This document shows, piece by piece, positions 7,753 through 15,593 of a DNA stretch of 64,000 bases. Position numbers and translations under genes: made by a program. Positions within the stretch are counted from its first letter, which is position 1; each line of letters opens with the position of its first letter. This stretch comes from Novosphingobium sp. FSW06-99 (GTDB lineage: Bacteria > Pseudomonadota > Alphaproteobacteria > Sphingomonadales > Sphingomonadaceae). Below the pieces are notes generated by a model. It was not told the origin of the DNA. It saw only the letters and a list, made by a program, of their open reading frames with translations, and searched no databases. The stretch lies in assembly GCF_001519065.1 (NCBI RefSeq), contig NZ_KQ954265.1, positions 1-64,000 on the forward strand. The letters are read 5' to 3'.

Positions 7753-8580
7753 ATGACCGACTATGTGATCGCCGACGAAACCGATATCCAGCCGCGTGAC
7801 GGCACTATCAAACTGCATGGCCCTGCCGGATTTGCGGGCATGCGCAAGGCCGGGCGACTGGCCGCCGAAATTCTCGACGCGCTGGCGCCGCTGGTGGTGC
7901 CGGGCGCGGTCACCGCCGATCTGGATGCGGTGGTGCGCGATATGGGCCTGGCGGCGGGCGCCATTCCGGCCACGCTGGGCTATCGCGGCTATACCCATTC
8001 GTGCTGCATCTCGATCAACCATGTGGTGTGCCACGGCATCCCGTCGGACCGCACGCTGCGCGACGGCGATATCGTCAATATCGACGTGACCCCGCTGCTC
8101 GATGGCTGGCACGGCGATTCCAGCCGGATGTATCTGGTTGGCGATGTGCCGCTCAAGGCCCGGCGGCTGGTCGAAGTGACCTATGAATGCCTGATGATCG
8201 GCATCGCCGCCGCGCGGCCTGGCGGACACCTGGGCGATATCGGCGCGGCAATCCAGGCCCATGCCGAACGCCAGCGCTATGGCGTGGTGCGCGATTTCTG
8301 CGGCCACGGGGTCGGGCGGCTGTTTCATGATTCCCCCGAAGTGGTCCACGCCGGGCGCGCGGGAACCGGGCCCGAGTTGAAACCCGGCATGATCTTCACG
8401 ATCGAACCGATGATCAATCTGGGCAAGCCGGCGGTGAAGATCCTCGATGACGGATGGACGGCGGTGACGCGCGACAGGTCGCTGTCGGCACAGTTCGAAC
8501 ACTCTGTCGGCATTACCGAAACCGGCTGCGAGATCTTTACCGAAAGCCCGCTCGGCCGGCACTGCCCGCCTTATGCCTGA
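7753..8580 (+). CDS. map: Type I methionine aminopeptidase
   Basis: 275 residues; removes the initiator methionine from nascent proteins. Metal ligands of the pita-bread fold are all visible: His in VVCHGIPS, the Asp pair in NIDVTPLLDGWHGDSSRMY, His in GHGVGRLFH, Glu in IFTIEPMI and Glu in QFEHSVGIT. The start at 7753 gives MTDYVIADETDIQ; in-frame upstream codons from 7699 include no family sequence and lie just past the repeat. Monocistronic as far as seen: divergent from the aminopeptidase, with a 291-bp gap before glnB. Confidence 0.95.
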   Translation: MTDYVIADETDIQPRDGTIKLHGPAGFAGMRKAGRLAAEILDALAPLVVPGAVTADLDAVVRDMGLAAGAIPATLGYRGYTHSCCISINHVVCHGIPSDRTLRDGDIVNIDVTPLLDGWHGDSSRMYLVGDVPLKARRLVEVTYECLMIGIAAARPGGHLGDIGAAIQAHAERQRYGVVRDFCGHGVGRLFHDSPEVVHAGRAGTGPELKPGMIFTIEPMINLGKPAVKILDDGWTAVTRDRSLSAQFEHSVGITETGCEIFTESPLGRHCPPYA

Positions 8581-8611
8581 CTGGCCCCTGCCCAATAATT
8601 AGGCACGTCAC

Positions 8612-8658
8612 TGCGCAAATTTTACGCACTATTCGGATAAGTTCACGCAATTTGCGCA
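8612..8658. repeat. 10-bp inverted repeat upstream of glnB
   Basis: TGCGCAAATT (8612-8621) and AATTTGCGCA (8649-8658) are exact reverse complements separated by 27 bases of relatively AT-rich sequence. It could be a map terminator-like structure or an operator for glnBA; no T-run follows the second arm, which argues against an intrinsic terminator on the plus strand. Confidence 0.4.
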
Positions 8659-8748
8659 ATGTCCAACGCCCGCGTTCCGTTCTAATCTTGCCAACACGGT
8701 GCATTTTGCGGCTTTCGCGAATGCGGTTGATGGCCTAGGAACCATGAC

Positions 8749-8776
8749 TTGGGTGTGACATGATTCTTGCTATGAT
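8749..8776 (+). promoter_or_regulatory. Possible sigma-70 promoter for glnB-glnA
   Basis: TTGGGT (8749-8754), a 16-base spacer, and TATGAT (8771-8776) lie 95 bases upstream of the glnB GTG. The -10 hexamer is good, the -35 weak. A sigma-54 site was looked for and not found with correct spacing. Confidence 0.4.
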
Positions 8777-8871
8777 GGCCGAGGGCGGCCGTTGTGGCAG
8801 CGTGTGAATGGAAAACTGCCGGGATCGCTGGCGTATGGCGCCAGCGGATCGGCTCACAGGGGTCAGATCGA

Positions 8872-9210
8872 GTGAAAAAGATCGAAGCGATCATCAAACC
8901 CTTCAAGCTCGATGAAGTGAAGGAAGCGCTGCACGAAGTCGGTGCCTCGGGCATCACCGTGACCGAAGCCAAGGGTTTCGGGCGGCAAAAAGGCCACACC
9001 GAATTGTACCGCGGCGCCGAATATGTCGTCGATTTTCTGCCCAAGGTGAAACTGGAAGTCGTCGTTGCCGACGCGCTGGTCGACCGCGTGGTCGAAGCGA
9101 TTGCCCAGGCCGCGCAGACCGGCCGGATCGGCGACGGCAAGATCTTTGTCATTCCCGTCGAAAGCGCGCTGCGCATCCGCACCGGCGAACGCGACGACGA
9201 CGCGATCTGA
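8872..9210 (+). CDS. glnB: Nitrogen regulatory protein P-II
   Basis: 112 residues, the exact family length. It starts with GTG (MKKIEAIIKPFKLDEVKEAL) preceded by AGGGG nine bases upstream. Tyr51 of the T-loop (RGAEYVVDF) is the site uridylylated by GlnD, and GDGKIFVIPVESALRIRTGE is the conserved C-terminal signature. P-II senses 2-oxoglutarate and ATP/ADP and controls glutamine synthetase adenylylation and the Ntr system. It lies 152 bases before glnA in the same direction, the classic glnB-glnA pair, which makes it the glnB rather than the amtB-linked glnK paralogue. An in-frame ATG at 8794 would add 26 residues and is rejected. Confidence 0.97.
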   Translation: MKKIEAIIKPFKLDEVKEALHEVGASGITVTEAKGFGRQKGHTELYRGAEYVVDFLPKVKLEVVVADALVDRVVEAIAQAAQTGRIGDGKIFVIPVESALRIRTGERDDDAI

Positions 9211-9362
9211 TCCCCCTGCCCCGTGTCGGCCCCTGGCGGGCCAGGCGGGGCGGGAATGGCCGAACCGGTGGCAGGGCGGGGGCCGGCCATCCGGAACAGC
9301 GAGCGCAAACAACACCCCGCATCATTCAGCCCCACTCCAGCGGGCAACCAGAAGGACCAGCG

Positions 9363-10772
9363 ATGGCAACAGCTAAGGACATTGTCGCCCGGATCACCGA
9401 AGAGGAGATCGAATGGGTCGATCTGCGGTTTACCGATCCCAAGGGCAAGTGGCAGCACCTGACCATGGTGGCGTCGGTGCTTGGCGAAGATGAACTGGAA
9501 AACGGCCTGATGTTCGACGGTTCGTCGATCGAAGGCTGGAAGGCCATCAACGAGTCGGACATGATCCTCAAGCCGGATCTCGATTCGGTCTATGTCGATC
9601 CGTTCTCGGCCTCGCCGATGCTGATCATCAACTGCGACATCGTCGAACCTTCGACGGGCGAGCTCTATTCGCGCGACCCGCGTTCGACCGCCAAGCGCGC
9701 CGAAGCCTATCTGAAATCGACCGGCATCGGCGACACCGTCTATGTCGGCCCCGAAGCCGAATTCTTCGTGTTCGACGACGTGAAGTTCTATGACGGCTAT
9801 GACGGCAACGGTTTCCGCATCGACGATATCGAACTGCCGACCAACACCAACCGCACGTATGAAGCGGGCAACCTGGGCCACCGTCCGCGCGCCAAGGGCG
9901 GCTATTTCCCGGTTGCGCCGGTCGACAGCCTGGTCGACATCCGCGCCGAAATGGTTCGCACGATGCTCGACATGGGCCTGCCCTGCGACAAGCATCACCA
10001 CGAAGTCGCCGCAGCGCAGCACGAACTGGGCCTAACCTTCGGCACGCTGGTGCAGACCGCCGACCGCATGCAGATCTACAAGTATGTCGTGCACCAGGTC
10101 GCTGCCGCCTATGGCAAGACCGCCACGTTCATGCCCAAGCCGATCAAGCAGGACAACGGATCGGGCATGCACACCCACATCTCGATCTGGGAAAACGGCA
10201 AGCCGCTGTTTGCGGGCAACGGCTATGCCGGTCTGTCGGACACCTGCCTCTATTTCATCGGCGGCGTGATCAAGCATGCCAAGGCGCTGAACGCCTTCAC
10301 CAACCCGACCACCAACAGCTACAAGCGGCTGGTGCCGGGCTTTGAAGCACCGGTGCTGCTGGCCTATTCGGCGCGCAACCGTTCGGCTTCGTGCCGCATT
10401 CCCTATGGCGCGGGCGCCAAGGCAAAGCGCGTGGAATTCCGGTTCCCCGACGCGATGGCCAACCCCTACCTCGCCTATGCCGCGCTGTTGCAGGCCGGTC
10501 TCGACGGGATCAAGAACAAGATCCATCCCGGCGAGGCGATGGACAAGAACCTGTACGACCTGCCGCCCGAAGAGCTGTCGCTGGTGCCGACCGTGTGCGC
10601 GTCGCTGCGCGAAGCGCTGGGTGCGCTCGAGGCCGATTATGAATTCCTGTTGGAAGGCGGCGTCTTCACCAAGGACCAGATCGATGCATATATCGAACTG
10701 AAGTGGCCCGAAGTGTACCGTTGGGAAACGACCCCGTCCGCGGTCGAGTTCGACATGTACTACAGCGCGTAA
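9363..10772 (+). CDS. glnA: Type I glutamine synthetase
   Basis: 469 residues, full length for the dodecameric GSI-beta enzyme that makes glutamine from glutamate, ammonia and ATP. Seen in order: MFDGSSIEGW (family signature), GPEAEFFVFD, the ATP-site region KPIKQDNGSGMHTHISIW, NSYKRLVPGFEAPV and RIPYGAGAKAKRVEFRFPD. KNLYDLPPEE near residue 400 holds the tyrosine adenylylated by GlnE. Start set by AGAAGGACC before the ATG. Strong terminator at 10795-10828 closes the glnB-glnA unit. Confidence 0.98.
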   Translation: MATAKDIVARITEEEIEWVDLRFTDPKGKWQHLTMVASVLGEDELENGLMFDGSSIEGWKAINESDMILKPDLDSVYVDPFSASPMLIINCDIVEPSTGELYSRDPRSTAKRAEAYLKSTGIGDTVYVGPEAEFFVFDDVKFYDGYDGNGFRIDDIELPTNTNRTYEAGNLGHRPRAKGGYFPVAPVDSLVDIRAEMVRTMLDMGLPCDKHHHEVAAAQHELGLTFGTLVQTADRMQIYKYVVHQVAAAYGKTATFMPKPIKQDNGSGMHTHISIWENGKPLFAGNGYAGLSDTCLYFIGGVIKHAKALNAFTNPTTNSYKRLVPGFEAPVLLAYSARNRSASCRIPYGAGAKAKRVEFRFPDAMANPYLAYAALLQAGLDGIKNKIHPGEAMDKNLYDLPPEELSLVPTVCASLREALGALEADYEFLLEGGVFTKDQIDAYIELKWPEVYRWETTPSAVEFDMYYSA

Positions 10773-10794
10773 CACCCGCTGCCAGACCTGATCG

Positions 10795-10828
10795 GGGCGC
10801 CCGGACGACACCGTCCGGGCGCCCTTTT
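10795..10828 (+). terminator. Rho-independent terminator after glnA
   Basis: GGGCGCCCGGACG pairs perfectly with CGTCCGGGCGCCC across a four-base loop (ACAC) and is followed by TTTT. Confidence 0.93.
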
Positions 10829-10892
10829 CGTTGCAGCGCACACAGATTTCCACAGGGCGCGGCGATGCGGGATGAACGGTTGGGCGATCGCG

Positions 10893-11444
10893 ATGAAACG
10901 AACCGTCCCGGGCTTCGCGAATCTGCGGAATGTACCTATCCCGGTGCTCATGCAGGGTTCATCGCTTCTTCGCACCGCCGCCGGTCTTCTCGCTCTTGCC
11001 AGCGCAGTTGCGGTTCCCGTCGCCGCCCAGGCCCGCCTCCAGTGCGTGGCTTATGCGCGGCAGGCTTCGGCGGTACAACTGTCGGGCAATGCGCGCGACT
11101 GGTGGGGCCATGCAGAAGGCGTCTATACCCGGGGCAGCGCTCCGCGCGCCGGTGCGGTCCTGGCCTTTCGTGCCACCCACGCGATGCCGATGGGCCATGT
11201 CGCGGTCGTCAGCAAAGTCATCGATGCCCGCCACGTGCTGATCAACCATGCCAACTGGTCGCGGCCGGGCATGGTCGAACGCGGTGTGATGGCGGTCGAC
11301 GTGTCGGATGCCGGTGACTGGTCGCAAGTGCGCGTGTGGTATGCCCACACCAATTCGCTGGGCCTGCGCCCCTCGCCCGCGTTCGGATTTATCTACCCTT
11401 CGACTGAAACCGCCAGCGCCGACACCGACAAAGACGCCGGCTGA
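10893..11444 (+). CDS. Exported CHAP-domain protein (putative amidase/peptidase)
   Basis: About 183 residues. A hydrophobic signal segment (LLRTAAGLLALASAVAVPVAAQA) is followed at once by the CHAP fold: catalytic Cys in LQCVAYARQASAVQL, DWWGHAEGVYTRGSAPRAGAVLAF, and catalytic His in MPMGHVAVVSKVIDARHVLINHANW. Such proteins cleave peptidoglycan amide bonds outside the inner membrane. The start is uncertain: ATGs at 10872, 10893 and 10950 are in frame; 10893 has GGGCG at good distance, and 10950 gives the tidiest signal peptide. Its stop is 1 base from the stop of the convergent GGDEF-EAL gene. Confidence 0.82.
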   Translation: MKRTVPGFANLRNVPIPVLMQGSSLLRTAAGLLALASAVAVPVAAQARLQCVAYARQASAVQLSGNARDWWGHAEGVYTRGSAPRAGAVLAFRATHAMPMGHVAVVSKVIDARHVLINHANWSRPGMVERGVMAVDVSDAGDWSQVRVWYAHTNSLGLRPSPAFGFIYPSTETASADTDKDAG

Positions 11445-11445
11445 G

Positions 11446-13749
11446 TCAGGCGAGACGCAACTGCCGGTTTTGACCGCGCCGGTTCAACAGCGGCCGAACT
11501 TCGTTGGCCGACATCGGCTTCCAGAACAAAAAGCCCTGGACCATTTCGCAGCCTGCGGCCTGCACCAGTTGCCGCTGCGTTTCGGTTTCCACCCCTTCGG
11601 CCACCACTTTCATGCGCAGGCTGTGGCCGAGCGCGGCGATCGTGCACAAAATGGCGTTGGCGTCGACATCGCTTTCGATGTTGGACACAAACGAGCGGTC
11701 GATCTTGATCCGTTCAAACTGGAACATCCGCAGATAGCTAAGGCTGGAATAGCCATTGCCGAAATCGTCGAGCGCGATGCGAAAACCCATGCGACCCAGA
11801 TCGCGCAGCACGCCCAGCACGTGATCCGACCGGTCGAGCATCACCCCTTCGGTGATTTCCAGCACCACCCGGGTCGGATCGATGCGGGTTTCGGCGACAA
11901 TTCCCGCCATCGTGGCAAGGAAATTGCTGGCCATGATCTGGATCGGCGACAAGTTGACCGAAATGTCGCACGCGGGCCAGTTGCCGCATTCGGCAAAGAC
12001 CTCACGCAACATCCACGTGCCCAGCGTGATCATCAACCCGCCCTGTTCGGCAATCGGCACAAACAGGTCGGGCCGGATCGCGCCACGTTCGGGGTGTTGC
12101 CAGCGCATCAGCGCCTCCACCCCGACAATCTCGCCCGTGCCGGTGGTCACGATCGGCTGATAGGCCATCGACAGTTCGTTGCGCACGATCGCCCGGCGCA
12201 ATTCCATCTCCAGCTCCAGCCGCAGTTTTACGCTGGCATCCATGTCGCGGGTAAACCGGCGATAGCGTGACCGGCCCCGCTGTTTGGCGCGATAGAGCGC
12301 GATATCGGCGCGGCGCAACAGTTCGCCCGGGTCTTCGCTTTGCGCCGGCCCCCAGCTTATGCCGCATGAACATGTCACATCGATGGTATTGCCCGAAATC
12401 ACAAAGGCCTCGCGCAGCAGTGCCATGATCTGCCCGCCCAGCAGGTCGGCCATCGCCCGTCCGCCCTCGCCCCGGCGCAGCACCACGAATTCGTCGCCGC
12501 CAAACCGCGCGATGAAATCGCTGGCAGGCAAAGTGCGGCGCAATCGCAGCGCGACCTGGCGCACCAGTTCATCGCCGACATGGTGGCCCAGCGTGTCGTT
12601 GACGACCTTGAACCCGTCGAGATCGATATAGGCGACAAACACATCGCCACGCAGCTCGCCCGCGATACACGCGGCCAGATCGTGGCGCAGCCGTTGCATG
12701 TAATGCACCCGGTTGGGCAGCCCGGACATGGCGTCGTGCAGCGCGTTGTGCCGCGCCTGCGCCTCGCTGGCGAGCAATTCGCGCGAGATCCGCCAACTGC
12801 GCCGCAGCACCACGCTGCCGCCGATCAGCACCCCGATGAACAGCGCGATCCAGCCCCACAGCATCGGTGCGGCACGGTGCATGATGGTGGGGCCGGGGCT
12901 TTTCGCGGTCCACCGCAGCCAGCCCAGACGGGTGCCATCGACGCTGTCGAGCGCGATCGTGTTGTCCTGCGCCGCCAGGTTTGGTGACAGTGTCAGTGCG
13001 ATATCGGGCAGCAACAGATCGCGCCGCATCACCCGGGTCGCGGCCTGATCGAGCGGCCGCAACGACACGAAATAGGTTGGTGCGTGGTTGAACAGCCCGG
13101 CCGCACGGTCGGGCACCACCGATCCGACGGTCATGATCTCGACGCGTTCGCCCACGCGCACCATCCCGCCCGCCCAGCGCGGCAACGGCATCCCGGTGTG
13201 ATCGACCGCCCACGACGACCCGTCGCTCAACCGGATCTGCCCGGCGGGTGTGCCCAGCGTTTGCCCCGGCGTACGGCTCTGCGCGATCAAGGCCGCCGCG
13301 GGTTGGCGCAACGTCGCGATGGCACCGCCATCCACCGCATGCCCGTCCTGCCAGGCGCGCAACAGCGTGCCATCGGCATGGATGAGAAACGCCTGATCGG
13401 CGTTATACGTGCCATAGGCATAGGCGCCGAATTCCCGATCGAGCCACGCCATGTCGGTGCTCGAACGACTGGCATGATCGACATGGCCGATCGCTTCGTC
13501 CCAGTTGATGATGCCCAATTGGGCCGCCACGTCGGCCTCCATCGTGCGATGAAGGAACCGCTGCACCAGTTGGCGTTCATCCTCGCGCGACAGTTCGTCG
13601 GCGGCCCGGATCGCATGTTGCAGCGCCAGCACTTGCGCCGAAGCCAGCGCAATCAGGCCAAGGAAAGTGGCAAGGGCAATCCATCCGGTGCGAAGCCCGG
13701 TCGCGATCTGTCGCTCTGCGTCGTAACGCCTGGCTGCGGCGAGCACCAT
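11446..13749 (-). CDS. CHASE4-GGDEF-EAL cyclic-di-GMP turnover protein
   Basis: 767 residues. A first membrane helix (about 22-45) is followed by a periplasmic CHASE4-like sensor (QRFLHRTMEADVAAQLGIINWDEAIGHV...WLDREFGAYAY), a second helix near 290-310 (LWGWIALFIGVLIGGSVVL), then a GGDEF domain (NRVHYMQRL...FIARFGGDEFVVL) and an EAL domain (IVGVEALMRWQHPERG, DDFGNGYSSLSYLR, KIDRSFV). The GGDEF and EAL motifs are both intact, so the protein could make and break cyclic di-GMP; which activity wins cannot be read from sequence. The C-terminus (MVQGFLFWKPMSANEV) is the normal EAL end. Confidence 0.93.
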   Translation of the reverse strand: MVLAAARRYDAERQIATGLRTGWIALATFLGLIALASAQVLALQHAIRAADELSREDERQLVQRFLHRTMEADVAAQLGIINWDEAIGHVDHASRSSTDMAWLDREFGAYAYGTYNADQAFLIHADGTLLRAWQDGHAVDGGAIATLRQPAAALIAQSRTPGQTLGTPAGQIRLSDGSSWAVDHTGMPLPRWAGGMVRVGERVEIMTVGSVVPDRAAGLFNHAPTYFVSLRPLDQAATRVMRRDLLLPDIALTLSPNLAAQDNTIALDSVDGTRLGWLRWTAKSPGPTIMHRAAPMLWGWIALFIGVLIGGSVVLRRSWRISRELLASEAQARHNALHDAMSGLPNRVHYMQRLRHDLAACIAGELRGDVFVAYIDLDGFKVVNDTLGHHVGDELVRQVALRLRRTLPASDFIARFGGDEFVVLRRGEGGRAMADLLGGQIMALLREAFVISGNTIDVTCSCGISWGPAQSEDPGELLRRADIALYRAKQRGRSRYRRFTRDMDASVKLRLELEMELRRAIVRNELSMAYQPIVTTGTGEIVGVEALMRWQHPERGAIRPDLFVPIAEQGGLMITLGTWMLREVFAECGNWPACDISVNLSPIQIMASNFLATMAGIVAETRIDPTRVVLEITEGVMLDRSDHVLGVLRDLGRMGFRIALDDFGNGYSSLSYLRMFQFERIKIDRSFVSNIESDVDANAILCTIAALGHSLRMKVVAEGVETETQRQLVQAAGCEMVQGFLFWKPMSANEVRPLLNRRGQNRQLRLA

Positions 13750-13942
13750 AACATGCAGCGTTAATGCAGCTTTGCTTACATATCGTTAGCGCCGATGCTG
13801 CCTAACCCGATGGAATCTGCGCCGATCCGGTCAATTTTCGGGCAAGACCAGTTGCCCCCTGCTACCCATCTTGCATTTTGCGGCGGGACCGCCAGAGTGC
13901 GCGGCGAACGGCGCGACCAGACTCGCAGCCGTCGGAGGTAAC

Positions 13943-15367
13943 ATGCGCGAACATCTCAAACATTATATCGACGGGCAGTGGGTCGCCAGCGAAGGCGGCC
14001 GCCGCTACGAAGTGATCAATCCCGCGACCGAGGAAGCCTGCACCGCGATCACGCTGGGCACCGAGGCCGACGTTGACAAGGCGGTCGCCGCCGCCAAGCG
14101 CGCCTTTGCCAGCTTCAGCCAGACCACGCTGGAAGAACGCGCCGCACTGCTGACCCGGATCATCGCCGAATACAAAAAACGCATCCCCGATTTCGCGGTG
14201 GTGATCAGTGAGGAAATGGGCGCCCCGATCAGCTTTGCCGGCACCGCGCAGACCGGCGCGGGCATCGGCTATCTGGCAGGCTCGCTCGAAGCGCTCGACG
14301 GTTTCCATTGGGAAGAAGCGGTGCCCGGCGCCAATGCCCGCATCGTTTATGAACCGATCGGCGTGGTCGCGGCGATCACCCCGTGGAACTGGCCGCTGAA
14401 CCAGATCTGCGCCAAAGTGGCGCCGTGCATCCTGGCCGGCAACACCGTGATCCTGAAACCTTCGGAAGAATGCCCGTCGAACGCGGTGATCTTTGCCGAA
14501 GTGCTGGATGCCGCGGGCGTGCCACCGGGTGTGTTCAACCTGGTGCAGGGCGATGGTCTGGGCGTCGGCGTGGCACTGACCAAGCATGTCGATGTCGATA
14601 TGGTCAGCTTTACCGGATCGACCCGCGCGGGCATCCAGATTGCCAAGAACGCTGCCGACACGGTCAAGCGCGTGCATCAGGAACTGGGCGGCAAGTCGCC
14701 GAACCTGGTGCTTGAAGACGCCGACTTTGCCGCCACGCTGCCCGGCACGCTGTCGGGCGTGATCGCCAACACCGGCCAAAGCTGCATCGCGCCGACCCGC
14801 ATCCTGGTGCCGGCCGCGCGCAAGGCCGAAGCCGAAACCTTTGTCCGCGACTATTTCGCCGCGGTCAAAGTCGCCAGCCCAGCCGAAGAAGGCGGCCATA
14901 TCGGCCCAGTGGTGAACAAGGCCCAGTGGACCAAGATCCAGGGCCTGATCGAGAAATCGATCGAAGAAGGCGCCAGCCTGCTGCAAGGCGGCCCCGGCCT
15001 GCCCGACAGCGTCAACCGTGGATACTATATCCGCCCGACGGTGTTTTCCGACGTGACCCCCGACATGACCATTTTCCACGAGGAAACCTTCGGCCCGGTC
15101 GCCACGATCACCACCTATACCGACATCGAAGACGCCATCGAACTGGCCAACCGCACCAGCTATGGCCTGTCGGCCACGATAACCGGCGATCCCGAAGCGG
15201 CCAAGAGCGTGGTCGGCAAACTGCGCGCGGGGCTTGTCGCGGTAAACCAGTGGGGCGGCGTGAAAGGCGGCGCCTTTGGCGGCTACAAGCAGTCGGGCAA
15301 TGGCCGCGAAGGCGGTCGCCACGGCCTGAAAGACTTCATGGAAGTGAAAACCATCGTCAACGCCTGA
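13943..15367 (+). CDS. NAD(P)-dependent aldehyde dehydrogenase
   Basis: 474 residues. Cofactor-site ITPWNWPLNQ and SFTGSTRAG, the general-base Glu in HQELGGKSPNLV and the catalytic Cys in IANTGQSCIAPTR are all present, followed by the closing EETFGPV and GGVKGGAFGGYKQSGNGREGG segments. It oxidises an aldehyde to an acid; the substrate is not clear. Start at 13943 is set by GGAGG six bases upstream. It is transcribed divergently from the GGDEF-EAL gene and closed by a terminator at 15385-15413, so it appears monocistronic. Confidence 0.93.
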   Translation: MREHLKHYIDGQWVASEGGRRYEVINPATEEACTAITLGTEADVDKAVAAAKRAFASFSQTTLEERAALLTRIIAEYKKRIPDFAVVISEEMGAPISFAGTAQTGAGIGYLAGSLEALDGFHWEEAVPGANARIVYEPIGVVAAITPWNWPLNQICAKVAPCILAGNTVILKPSEECPSNAVIFAEVLDAAGVPPGVFNLVQGDGLGVGVALTKHVDVDMVSFTGSTRAGIQIAKNAADTVKRVHQELGGKSPNLVLEDADFAATLPGTLSGVIANTGQSCIAPTRILVPAARKAEAETFVRDYFAAVKVASPAEEGGHIGPVVNKAQWTKIQGLIEKSIEEGASLLQGGPGLPDSVNRGYYIRPTVFSDVTPDMTIFHEETFGPVATITTYTDIEDAIELANRTSYGLSATITGDPEAAKSVVGKLRAGLVAVNQWGGVKGGAFGGYKQSGNGREGGRHGLKDFMEVKTIVNA

Positions 15368-15384
15368 CGGCGCGATGATCCCCA

Positions 15385-15413
15385 ACGGGGCGCGCAACCG
15401 CGCGCCCCGTTTT
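15385..15413 (+). terminator. Rho-independent terminator after the aldehyde dehydrogenase gene
   Basis: ACGGGGCGCGC and GCGCGCCCCGT pair around a short loop (AACC), followed by TTT. Confidence 0.85.
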
Positions 15414-15593
15414 GCGGCGCCGCGTGGGAGACGCACCCGCGTGCGGGCGATTGGGCGCAGGCATCCAGTTTGTCCTTATTGTACCTTGGGTCGACCTGAA
15501 GCGGACTTCAGGATTTCACCGCGCGCGCCTGCTAACGGGGGTTTTCCAATGTCGTCGCAACGGCATGGACGATCGGGAACCGGGGGAGCTGAC

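Noticed and set aside
8749..8776. Sigma-54 promoter for glnB (GG-N10-GC)
   Set aside because: TGTGAC and TTGC are present but the spacing is two bases too long and the GG is absent.
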